This document shows positions 1 to 6,548 of a stretch of DNA of 11,656 nt, in pieces. Position 1 is the stretch's first letter, and each line of letters opens with the position of its first letter. The notes beneath the pieces were generated by a model. That model was not told where the DNA came from, searched no databases, and saw only the letters and a list, made by a program, of their open reading frames with translations. The stretch lies in the NCBI GenBank assembly GCA_900764215.1, contig CAAFNI010000198.1:1-11656 (forward strand). The letters run 5' to 3'. A program made the translations under genes and the position numbers. Source of the stretch: an uncultured Sutterella sp. (GTDB lineage Bacteria; Pseudomonadota; Gammaproteobacteria; Burkholderiales; Burkholderiaceae_F).

Positions 1-1158
1 ATCACGGACCAGAGCAACAAGAACATGGGTCTTGAAGCAATGGAGGGACGCATCAAGTTCCTTGACGATTCGACCCGGGAGCTTCAGCAGCAGATCGAGC
101 GCCTTGAGAAGGAGCGTGCGGCGGAGAAGACCGACGCCTCTCAGGAACGTATGTGGCGCGAGCGCTTTGATGCTCTGAGTAACGAAATCAACACGTTGCG
201 TGCGCAGCAGAAGGATCAGCAGGTCCGCATCGATCAGCAGAGCAAGGCCGCTGCCAAGGGGCAGGGTGATCAATCCATCGACGACCCATTTCAGGTTCGC
301 GAGCAAAAGCGCCGTGAATTGATGGGCGACGAGATGGAAGCCGAGCTCATGGGCCGCAAGGGCAAGGGCGCAACCCGTCCGTCATCGCGCAACGGCGCGG
401 TGCGGATCGGCATCGTGGGCGAAGAGGGTGAAGAGGAGGAAGAAGCAGCTTCCGATCAGGAAACGCAGGCGCAGGAGGTCTCGCAAACGGCCTACATCCC
501 TGCCGGCTCGATTCTCACCGGCACGCTCATCACCGGTGCTGACTTCCCGACGGGCAAGGGGTCGTACGACAACCCGACACCCTCCCTGATTCGTCTTTCG
601 AAGCATGCGATTTTGCCCAACCGCTATACGTCTGACGTGCGCGAGTGCTTCCTTCTGGTCGGCGGTCGAGACGAACTGGCGAGTGAGCGCGCCAAACTTC
701 GCGGCGAAACGCTCTCCTGCATTCGAAACGACGGCGGTGTCATTCAGACGAAGTTGAACAGCTATGTCTCGGGTGAGGACGGCAAGGAAGGCATCAAGGG
801 GCGCCTTGTGTCAAAGCAGGGCCAGTTGATCGCCCGCACGATGGTCGCCGGCTTCCTGTCCGGCATGTCTGAAGCCTTTGACTATTCGCAGGTGTCGGTG
901 CTTTCGACGACTGCAGACTCAAAGGTGCAGTACCAGAAGAACTTCAGTACGGAAGCGGCCAAGGGAGGCTTTGCGACCGGTCTTCAGAACTCGCTTGACC
1001 GCGTCGCTCAGTTCTACATGGACTTGGCCGATGAAATGGTTCCGGTCGTTGAAATCAACGCGGGCCGCCAGGTCGATGTCGTGGTGATTACGGGTACGAC
1101 GCTCAACGTGACGGCTCAGACCCAAGTCGCTAAGAATCCCACCCATACCGGGAGCTAA
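1..1158 (+). CDS. traB: TraB, F-type T4SS core protein (VirB10-like), 5' end missing
   Basis: TraB is the inner-membrane-anchored, VirB10-like scaffold that spans the periplasm and contacts the outer-membrane ring of an F-type conjugation channel. The frame is open to the left edge, so the cytoplasmic N-terminus and its membrane anchor lie outside; 385 residues are visible and the ATG at 25 is probably internal. Seen in order: a charged, Gln/Glu/Lys-rich coiled coil (about nt 1-260), a linker that is strongly acidic (about nt 420-470) where many TraB proteins are Pro-rich, then the TraB/TrbI barrel domain from Y-I-P-A-G-S at nt 493. Family signatures include N-R-x-x-S-x-V-R-E-C-F (Cys at nt 646), L-S-C-I-R-N-D-G, G-E-D-G-K-x-G-x-x-G-R and V-S-K-Q-G. 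The following hydrophobic helical stretch (A-R-T-M-V-A-G-F-L-S-G) matches the antenna helices of VirB10 proteins. The stop lies 6 nt before the traV ATG, indicating one transcript. Confidence 0.95.
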   Translation: MTDQSNKNMGLEAMEGRIKFLDDSTRELQQQIERLEKERAAEKTDASQERMWRERFDALSNEINTLRAQQKDQQVRIDQQSKAAAKGQGDQSIDDPFQVREQKRRELMGDEMEAELMGRKGKGATRPSSRNGAVRIGIVGEEGEEEEEAASDQETQAQEVSQTAYIPAGSILTGTLITGADFPTGKGSYDNPTPSLIRLSKHAILPNRYTSDVRECFLLVGGRDELASERAKLRGETLSCIRNDGGVIQTKLNSYVSGEDGKEGIKGRLVSKQGQLIARTMVAGFLSGMSEAFDYSQVSVLSTTADSKVQYQKNFSTEAAKGGFATGLQNSLDRVAQFYMDLADEMVPVVEINAGRQVDVVVITGTTLNVTAQTQVAKNPTHTGS

Positions 1159-1164
1159 TTGGAA

Positions 1165-1887
1165 ATGAATTTCAAACGTGATTTTCTCTCGGTCTCTGTG
1201 GCCGGTCTCTTCAGCTCGATGCTCTCGGGTTGCGGCTCCATTGGGGTTGGTGAAGAGGAATTTGCTTGTACGGGCATGCCGGGGTCTGTCTATTGTCACT
1301 CCGCTCGCGACGTTTATGAAAAGACGAATGACGGTGTTGTGCCGTCTCCTGTCGGCAAGAAAGACGGCTCCTACAACGAGGAGTGCGAGGACTGTGTTCG
1401 CGCCGAGGACGTGAATCCCGAGCTTGTCGTTGAGGAAGATGAAAACAGCCGCTACGCCGTAGGCGTCGGTGTGGGCAGGCCTTCGAAGGCGGCTTCCGAA
1501 GAATGGATTGACGTTGTTGACACGAAGACGGGCGAAAAGAAGGTGATTCGCCGCAAGACGCTTGAGGTCAACAACGACGAAGTGATCAACAACTATGTCG
1601 CTCCGCGTCTGCCGAGCGAACCGGTTCCTATTAGAACGCCGGCTCAGATCATGCGCATCTGGGTCGCGCCCTATGTGGACACGAACGGCGATTTGGTTGC
1701 CCCCGGGTTCGTGTACACCGAAATTGAGCCTCGTCGCTGGATTTATCCTGGCGACGAACAGGGTGGCAACAGCAAGATGTTCGCGCCGCTTCAGGCTACG
1801 AGCAGTTATCCCGCATACAAGGCTCCCAAGAAGGAGGCTTACAACAGCCTCGAAAAACTCAAGAGAGACCAAATGCGTAATCACTAA
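1165..1887 (+). CDS. traV: TraV, outer-membrane lipoprotein of F-type T4SS
   Basis: TraV is the VirB7-like lipoprotein that anchors the core complex in the outer membrane beside TraB and TraK. The 240-residue product starts K-R-D-F-L-S-V-S-V-A-G-L-F, followed by a lipobox L-S-G-C with lipidated Cys23 (nt 1231). Family hallmarks: F-x-C-T-G-M-P-G-S-V-Y-C-H-S (Cys35 and Cys44) followed by R-D-V-Y-E-x-T-N, a C-E-D-C pair, and a conserved C-terminal block M-R-I-W-V-A-P-Y-x-D-x-x-G-D-L ending in E-P-R-R-W. A TTG at 1159 is in frame, but the GGGAG at 1150-1154 is spaced correctly (10 nt) for the ATG at 1165 and too close to the TTG, so ATG is preferred. The start is 6 nt after traB and the pilin gene follows after 25 nt, so translation is probably coupled with traB. 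Confidence 0.93.
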   Translation: MNFKRDFLSVSVAGLFSSMLSGCGSIGVGEEEFACTGMPGSVYCHSARDVYEKTNDGVVPSPVGKKDGSYNEECEDCVRAEDVNPELVVEEDENSRYAVGVGVGRPSKAASEEWIDVVDTKTGEKKVIRRKTLEVNNDEVINNYVAPRLPSEPVPIRTPAQIMRIWVAPYVDTNGDLVAPGFVYTEIEPRRWIYPGDEQGGNSKMFAPLQATSSYPAYKAPKKEAYNSLEKLKRDQMRNH

Positions 1888-1912
1888 AACTCAGTTTTTA
1901 GGAGACATTCCA

Positions 1913-2284
1913 ATGAACTTCAAGTCTATCGGCAAGGTCGCTCTTGCCTGCGGTCTCTTCGCCGGCGCAGCTGCTGTTTACGCCGGCGTTGGTGGCACCA
2001 CTCCGGGTGGTTCCGAATTTGACGACATCTGGACGCTCATCCAGGGTTGGTCGCAGGGTGTTCTCGGTCGCATCATCGCGCTCGGCGCTCTGATCGTCGG
2101 CATTGCCTTCGGCCTTGTTCGTCAGTCCGTCGTGGCTGCCGTCATCGGCATCTCGATGGCCATCGTCCTCCAGTACGGTCCGGATGTCATCGAAGGCATT
2201 GTGACCTCCACGGCTGCAGGTGCTGACCTCGCTCAGGTTGCTCTTCTCGATAACGGCATGAACATTGCCAACCTCGTGAAGTAA
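1913..2284 (+). CDS. traA: TraA, conjugative pilin precursor
   Basis: The 123-residue product has the build of an F/SXT-type propilin. Its Sec leader (residues 1-24: basic M-N-F-K-S-I-G-K, hydrophobic core, A-V-Y-A cleavage site) would leave a mature subunit of about 99 residues starting G-V-G-G. Mature pilin has two hydrophobic segments (about residues 49-68 and 72-88) separated by a short turn containing Arg70, the hairpin topology of F-like pilins, then a polar C-terminal tail. A good Shine-Dalgarno AGGAGA (1900-1905) lies 7 nt before the ATG. The frame is open far upstream inside traV, but the leader and ribosome site fix the start at 1913. Position after traV and before dsbC/traC is that of traA in SXT/R391 and IncA/C elements. 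No Cys is found in the predicted mature protein. Whether it is N-acetylated or cyclised cannot be read here. Confidence 0.9.
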   Translation: MNFKSIGKVALACGLFAGAAAVYAGVGGTTPGGSEFDDIWTLIQGWSQGVLGRIIALGALIVGIAFGLVRQSVVAAVIGISMAIVLQYGPDVIEGIVTSTAAGADLAQVALLDNGMNIANLVK

Positions 2285-2581
2285 ACCTTCGCGGTGAGCT
2301 TTACCGCCTAAGCACAAGCGTTCCTGTCGACCGCTCCGAAGAGGACATGGAGAGGTCGGCAGGGCGTTTTGGCGTGGGACTAGCCAAGGATTCCGCTCGC
2401 AACAAAGCCTTGGGCGGGCGTAACGATGGAAGTGGTTGGTTCCACACCAAAACGGCTTTCATAGAGCTGTTCGGGCGTTTTGACGTCCGCACCTTCGATG
2501 CGCTGTTTCAGTTATGGAAAAACGCACATCGGACTTCCGACCGATCCATCCGGTTTTCATCCACATAAGGCAAACTTCATC
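2285..2581. other. Gap between traA and dsbC with no confident gene
   Basis: 297 bases. On the plus strand a 73-codon frame runs 2347-2568 (ATG, AAGAGGA only 1 nt away; stop 13 nt before dsbC). Its product is Arg/Ser/Gly-rich and resembles no family I know. On the minus strand a 43-codon frame at 2511-2380 reads like protein (for example T-P-E-Q-L-Y-E-S-R-F-G-V-E-P) but has no ATG and is preceded by a stop, so it could be a gene remnant. Structure: TTGGT/ACCAA (2436-2450), ATCGG/CCGAT (2528-2545), and a 14-nt direct repeat, GGGCGTTTTGRCGT, at 2362-2375 and 2473-2486. No convincing promoter was found. Confidence 0.4.
2291..2307 (+). other. Small hairpin just after the pilin stop codon
   Basis: GCGGT (2291-2295) pairs with ACCGC (2303-2307) around a 7-nt loop, starting 6 nt after the traA stop. 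No T-run follows, so it is a poor intrinsic terminator. It could protect the 3' end of the abundant pilin mRNA or partly attenuate downstream genes; this is inference. Confidence 0.35.
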
Positions 2582-3520
2582 ATGAACACTAGCTTCAAGC
2601 GCACTCTCATTACGGTTGCCGTGGCTGCGGCAACGGCTATTACGGCGGCCTCGTCCTATGCGGCGGGCACGATTGAAGACTTTCAGGCACGCGTCAACAA
2701 AATCGCCGCTGAAAAGGGTGTGCCGGCTCCGGACGTGAAGAAGGATCTTGAAGCGCAGGCGCGTGTGGACGCTCAGGAAGAGCAGACCCGCGAGGCTTTG
2801 GCCAAGGTCTCGCCCATCGAGCGCATCGTGGCCATTGATGCCGACGTCATTCGCGCCATCAAGTCCAAGGACGGCAAGATCATGTATCTCGTCGACAACG
2901 GTCGCTTTGCCTTCATCGGCAAGATGGTAGACGTTTGGAACCGCAAGGAGCTGTCCACGATTGAAGACATTGCCGATGCCGTGAGCCACATTGATCTGAA
3001 GCGCGTCGGCTTCAAGCTCGATCAGGTGAATCACATTTCCGTGGGCTCCGGCGCAAAGCAGGTGGTGGCCTTTGTGGACCCGCAGTGCGGCTGGTGCCAC
3101 AAGCTCGTCGGCGAGCTCAATGCCAATCCCGACTACTACAAGAACTACACTTGGAACTTCGTGATCCTCCCGGTGCTCGGCGACCGTTCCGTGCAGCTTT
3201 CCAAGAAGCTCCACTGCGCCAAGACGACGGATCAGGGTGAGAAGTTCAAGGCGTTCCAAGGCGGCTTCCGCGCCATCGAGGCGCTTGAGCAGCAGAGCGA
3301 TTGCGACATGACCAACTTCGAGTCCACCCTGACGGTCGCCCGCGCCTTGGGCGTGCAGGGCGTGCCGATGGTGATCGCGCCCGACGGTCGTTTCGAACGC
3401 GGCAAGCCCCGCGACCTGAAGGCGTTCCTTGAGCCCGCCGCTCCGAAGGCGAGCACGGCTTCCACGACGGATGCCGCTCAGGCCGCCGCCAAGGCCGAAC
3501 CCGCTCCGGCTACCAAATAA
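2582..3520 (+). CDS. dsbC: DsbC-type periplasmic thiol:disulfide isomerase
   Basis: The 312-residue product is a secreted thioredoxin-fold protein of the DsbC/TrbB group, which isomerises disulfides in Cys-rich transfer proteins. It has a Sec signal peptide (residues 1 to about 28: F-K-R-T-L-I, Ala-rich core, S-S-Y-A-A). A predicted helical stretch follows, then a DsbC-like N-terminal dimerisation region (about 75-150). The catalytic C-G-W-C is at residues 169-172 (Cys at nt 3086), a second Cys pair at 212 and 241 as in DsbC, and the cis-proline loop G-V-Q-G-V-P at 257-262. The tail (about 285-312) is Ala/Pro/Lys low complexity. The start is set by the signal peptide; only a weak AAGG lies upstream, 11 nt away. 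traC begins 22 nt after its stop. A dsbC gene here is typical of SXT and IncA/C transfer regions, and the Cys-rich TraN-like and Hint proteins downstream are obvious candidate clients. Confidence 0.93.
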   Translation: MNTSFKRTLITVAVAAATAITAASSYAAGTIEDFQARVNKIAAEKGVPAPDVKKDLEAQARVDAQEEQTREALAKVSPIERIVAIDADVIRAIKSKDGKIMYLVDNGRFAFIGKMVDVWNRKELSTIEDIADAVSHIDLKRVGFKLDQVNHISVGSGAKQVVAFVDPQCGWCHKLVGELNANPDYYKNYTWNFVILPVLGDRSVQLSKKLHCAKTTDQGEKFKAFQGGFRAIEALEQQSDCDMTNFESTLTVARALGVQGVPMVIAPDGRFERGKPRDLKAFLEPAAPKASTASTTDAAQAAAKAEPAPATK

Positions 3521-3542
3521 GTGGCCAGAAAGAGGTCAATGT

Positions 3543-6173
3543 ATGGACGTTTTCAAACTCAAGCGCTTTACGGACGAGGGGCTGCTGACGGACGACATTC
3601 GTGCGGAACAGCTCATTTCGCCCTTGGCGGTCGACAACGAACATCGCATCTTCATGTGCGATGACAAGACGCTGGGTTTCTGCTTCGAATGCCAGCCGCT
3701 CACGGGCGGCGGCGAGAAGGAGCATGAAAAGCTCGACCAGCTTTTCAGTCAGAACTTTCCTTCCAACATGACGATGAGCTTCCTGCTCTTTCGCTCGCCC
3801 GACATCGAGGAAAACCTCCTTGTCGCCGAGCGGATGCGCATGAATCACCGGCATCCTCTGTTGACGCCGGTGTTCAAGGAGCGCATGAGGTGGCTGAGGA
3901 AGCACACGGATGAGGAAATCGTTGGCACGGCTTTGAACGGTGCGGTCTTCAACGTCGGACGCGTCGTCGACCTGAAGCTGATTGTGAGCGTCAAGATCCC
4001 GTTCTCTGGCGAAGAGCCAAGCGAAGACGATATGGAAGACTGCCTTGACTGGGCGACCAAGATCGTCTCGGTCTTGAAGTCCGTCGGCTTTGCTCCGTAT
4101 CAGATGGATGCGAATCGCTACGTGCGCTTTGTGAATACGTTCCTCAACTGGAATGCACGTGCGACATGGCGTCAGGGCTATCGACCGCTCTGGGAAAAGG
4201 ACAAGCCTATTCCGCCGCAGTGTTTTGATCCTGATTCCGGGGTCATGATCGCCAATCCGAACTTTTTCACGTTGGGCGAAGACGCCTACGTTAAGGTGCT
4301 CTCCGCCAAGAAGATGCCCGAAGCCATGTATTTCGGCAATGCCATCGACTACGTGGGTGACCTGCATGGCAACAACAGCGGCATTCACCAGAACTACGCC
4401 GTCTGTTGCAACATCATCTTCCCGGACGTCTCCAAAATGAAGGGGACGCTTGAGAAGAAGCGCACGTGGGCCAACAATCAGGCTTTCGGCCCGTTGCTTA
4501 AGTTCGACCCGATCCTCGGCGACATCAAAAAGTCGTTCGATACGATTTACGATTCGCTCAACAACGGTTCTCGTCCTCTGAAGACGAGTTTCCACGTGAT
4601 TGTTTTCGGTAAATCCGAAAAGGAAGTTACGTCCACGGCTTCGGCTGCGGAATCCTTCTGGTCCGACCAGCACTTCACACTCAAGGAAGACCGGTACGTG
4701 ATGCTTCCGATCTTCAAGAACTGTCTGCCGCTTTGCTGCGATCGGTTTGCCATCAGCGAACTCTGGCGCTACAAGACGATGACGAGCCGCGAGGTCCCAG
4801 TCATTCTGCCGCTCTTCGGCGAAGCCAAGGGGACGGGTACGCCGCACGTGGAGCTCCTGAGCCGAAACGGGCAGGTGATGAGCCTGTCGCTGCATGACTC
4901 TTCGACGAACCAGAACGGCGTGATTGCGGCGGAATCGGGCTCCGGCAAGTCGTTCCTCCTGAACGAACTCATTCTCTCCTACATGAGCGAAGGTGCTCGC
5001 GTCTGGGTCATTGACGCCGGCAAGTCCTACAAGAAGCTCTGCGAATCGCTCGACGGCGACTTTGTGGAATTCTCGGACCGAAGCAAGATCTCCCTTAACC
5101 CGTTCGAGACCATCGTCAACTGGAACGACGAAGAAGATGCCGTGGTGAATCTGGTGGCGACGATGGCCTCGATGGAAGGCAAGCTCGATGACTATCAGAT
5201 TGCGGCCCTCAAGGGCCACATGCATCAGATCTGGAACGAGACCTACGAGGAGGGCAAGAAGCAGGTACAGGGGACGCTCGATGCCATCAACGCGGCCTAT
5301 GAGCACAAGATCGAGCAGGCTCTGCAAATCTCGGATCGACGCAAGGCGGATGCGATGGTCGAAGACCTTGAGCGCAAGCGCGACCTCGATCTGATGCAGG
5401 CCATGCCGCCGTCGACCATGAGCATCGACCTCATTGCCGAACGGTGTCTGGCGGATTCGGATCCCCGCGTGCGCGACGTCGGCGTGCAGCTGGGCTCCTT
5501 TACCTCGAAGTCCTCTTATGGCCGCTTCTTCTCCGGGCACAACAACGCCAACTTCAAGAACGACCTGACCGTTCTCGAACTCGACGAACTCCAAGGCCGA
5601 AAGCATCTGCGTCAGGTGGTGCTGCTGCAGCTCATTTCGCAGATTCAGCGTGAGATTTTCCTCGGCGAGCGCGACCGCAAGAAAATCGTCATCATCGACG
5701 AAGCGTGGGACCTTCTGAAGGAAGGCGAAGTCTCCGTCTTTATGGAGCACGCCTACCGCAAGTTCCGAAAATACGGCGGCTCGGCAATCATTGCGACGCA
5801 GTCCGTGCAGGACTTGTACGGCAACTCGGTGGGCAAGGCCATCAGCTCGAACTCGGCCAACATGTTCCTTCTCGGCCAGAAGCCGACGACGCTCGAACAG
5901 GTTCGCAAGGACAATCAGCTCGTGATGGAGGACTGGGCCTTCAACATGCTCAAGTCCGTGCATACGGAAGCGGGCGTCTTCTCGGAAATCTTCGTGAGCG
6001 TTGGTCAGCTTCAATGCGTTGGCCGCTTGATTGTGTCGGACTTCCAGAAGCTACTCTACTCGACCGCTCCCAACGACGTCAACGACATCAAGCAGTACCA
6101 GTCGCAGGGCATGGGCATTCAGGACGCCATCAATGCGGTTCTTCGAGACCGCGAAGCTCGCCGCCGGTATTGA
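3543..6173 (+). CDS. traC: TraC, F-type T4SS assembly ATPase (VirB4 family)
   Basis: TraC is the cytoplasmic, membrane-associated ATPase that drives pilus assembly and channel function. The 876-residue product has the usual TraC length. Seen: an N-terminal TraC domain (about residues 1-430), then the RecA-like core with Walker A A-E-S-G-S-G-K-S (Lys469, nt 4947), Walker B K-I-V-I-I-D-E-A-W-D (Asp719, Glu720, nt 5697-5702), and the VirB4/TraC G-G-S-A-I-I-A-T-Q-S sensor motif (Gln753). A helical insertion rich in Glu/Lys/Gln lies between Walker A and B (about residues 560-625). AGAGG at 3531-3535 sits 7 nt before the ATG at 3543. The frame continues 38 codons further upstream through the dsbC tail, but that extension is Pro/Arg-rich and out of character, so it is not used. 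The gene is the last of the traB-traC block and is followed by a strong terminator. Confidence 0.97.
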   Translation: MDVFKLKRFTDEGLLTDDIRAEQLISPLAVDNEHRIFMCDDKTLGFCFECQPLTGGGEKEHEKLDQLFSQNFPSNMTMSFLLFRSPDIEENLLVAERMRMNHRHPLLTPVFKERMRWLRKHTDEEIVGTALNGAVFNVGRVVDLKLIVSVKIPFSGEEPSEDDMEDCLDWATKIVSVLKSVGFAPYQMDANRYVRFVNTFLNWNARATWRQGYRPLWEKDKPIPPQCFDPDSGVMIANPNFFTLGEDAYVKVLSAKKMPEAMYFGNAIDYVGDLHGNNSGIHQNYAVCCNIIFPDVSKMKGTLEKKRTWANNQAFGPLLKFDPILGDIKKSFDTIYDSLNNGSRPLKTSFHVIVFGKSEKEVTSTASAAESFWSDQHFTLKEDRYVMLPIFKNCLPLCCDRFAISELWRYKTMTSREVPVILPLFGEAKGTGTPHVELLSRNGQVMSLSLHDSSTNQNGVIAAESGSGKSFLLNELILSYMSEGARVWVIDAGKSYKKLCESLDGDFVEFSDRSKISLNPFETIVNWNDEEDAVVNLVATMASMEGKLDDYQIAALKGHMHQIWNETYEEGKKQVQGTLDAINAAYEHKIEQALQISDRRKADAMVEDLERKRDLDLMQAMPPSTMSIDLIAERCLADSDPRVRDVGVQLGSFTSKSSYGRFFSGHNNANFKNDLTVLELDELQGRKHLRQVVLLQLISQIQREIFLGERDRKKIVIIDEAWDLLKEGEVSVFMEHAYRKFRKYGGSAIIATQSVQDLYGNSVGKAISSNSANMFLLGQKPTTLEQVRKDNQLVMEDWAFNMLKSVHTEAGVFSEIFVSVGQLQCVGRLIVSDFQKLLYSTAPNDVNDIKQYQSQGMGIQDAINAVLRDREARRRY

Positions 6174-6198
6174 TCCGGACAAAAAGCTCTTGGGAGGG

Positions 6199-6239
6199 AA
6201 AAGGCCGCCGTTCTTCATGAATGGTCGGCCTTTTTCTTT
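6199..6239 (+). terminator. Strong intrinsic terminator after traC
   Basis: AAAAGGCCG (6199-6207) pairs perfectly with CGGCCTTTT (6226-6234). The stem continues inward through CC/GG with one bulged T, a G-T pair and TTC/GAA (6211-6213 with 6219-6221) to a TTCAT loop. A T-rich tract, TTTTTCTTT (6231-6239), follows. It lies 25 nt after the traC stop and should end the traB-traC transcript. Confidence 0.9.
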
Positions 6240-6309
6240 GTGTGGCACAGGCAATTTGGAGGGGTAGAGCGTTTCCGTTTGTGAACCCGTCTGTTTTTCA
6301 GGGTTTGTA

Positions 6310-6348
6310 ATGTATCGTCGTACCGTATCGAAAAGTGTTACGGCATGA
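6310..6348 (+). CDS. Possible 12-codon leader peptide ORF
   Basis: ATG at 6310 with AGGG (6300-6303) 6 nt upstream encodes M-Y-R-R-T-V-S-K-S-V-T-A and stops at TGA 6346-6348. The stop overlaps the ATG of the next small ORF as ATGA, the arrangement expected for translational coupling. So short an ORF can arise by chance. Confidence 0.2.
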   Translation: MYRRTVSKSVTA

Positions 6349-6524
6349 AAGAGATCGGAAACCCGGATACCTTCGAAACCATTCGTTTCGCCCAAAACAA
6401 AACGCCACAGCGGTTTCAAAAGCGAGTTTTGCTTTCAAGCGTGCCAGAGGGGGTTGCCCAACTGCCTATGCTCAAACTCAGCGTCGAAAAGCATCTCGGC
6501 TTTTCACATTGGTTTGAATCATAA
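6345..6524 (+). CDS. Possible small protein of unknown function, 59 residues
   Basis: I do not recognise this product. It starts M-K-E-I-G-N-P-D-T-F-E-T-I-R-F and ends in F-S-H-W-F-E-S; it is soluble-looking, has no Cys, no signal peptide and no membrane segment, and its amino-acid mix looks like real protein. It lies on the same strand as traC and the traN-like gene and ends 24 nt before the latter's ATG. No good ribosome site precedes its ATG, but it overlaps by ATGA the stop of a 12-codon upstream ORF that does have one, so coupled translation is possible. It may be a small regulator, an accessory transfer protein or a chance frame; the sequence alone does not decide. Confidence 0.35.
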   Translation: MKEIGNPDTFETIRFAQNKTPQRFQKRVLLSSVPEGVAQLPMLKLSVEKHLGFSHWFES

Positions 6525-6548
6525 GAATCAGTTTTGGGCCTTGCACTC

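Larger units (their letters stand above)
6240..6548 (+). other. Leader region between the traC terminator and the traN-like gene
   Basis: About 300 bases in which a new promoter is expected because of the terminator just upstream. I see no consensus sigma-70 box; the least bad pair is TTGTAA (6305-6310) with TATCGA (6326-6331) at a short 15-nt spacing, so I do not call it. A hairpin AACCC/GGGTT (6284-6288 with 6301-6305) precedes two small ORFs that are listed separately. Confidence 0.5.

Noticed and set aside
1159..1164. TTG start for traV
   Set aside because: Too close to the Shine-Dalgarno; the ATG at 1165 has correct spacing and a normal lipoprotein leader.
919..1884. Minus-strand frame of 321 codons opposite traB and traV
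   Set aside because: Spans two clearly coding genes on the other strand and lacks recognisable motifs.
2473..2486. Short direct repeat with 2362-2375 as an attachment site or iteron
   Set aside because: Only two imperfect 14-nt copies 111 bp apart; no integrase or replication gene nearby.
2459..3259. Minus-strand frame of 266 codons opposite dsbC
   Set aside because: Antisense to a gene with a signal peptide, CGWC and a cis-Pro motif; no independent support.
3429..3542. Upstream extension of traC into the dsbC tail
   Set aside because: Pro/Arg-rich out-of-frame reading of the dsbC Ala/Pro tail; a good ribosome site sits at the ATG at 3543.
3510..6014. Long minus-strand frame of 834 codons opposite traC
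   Set aside because: It is a shadow of traC, whose family motifs and length are unambiguous. The product is His/Arg/Val-rich without domains, as expected for antisense reading of biased codons.
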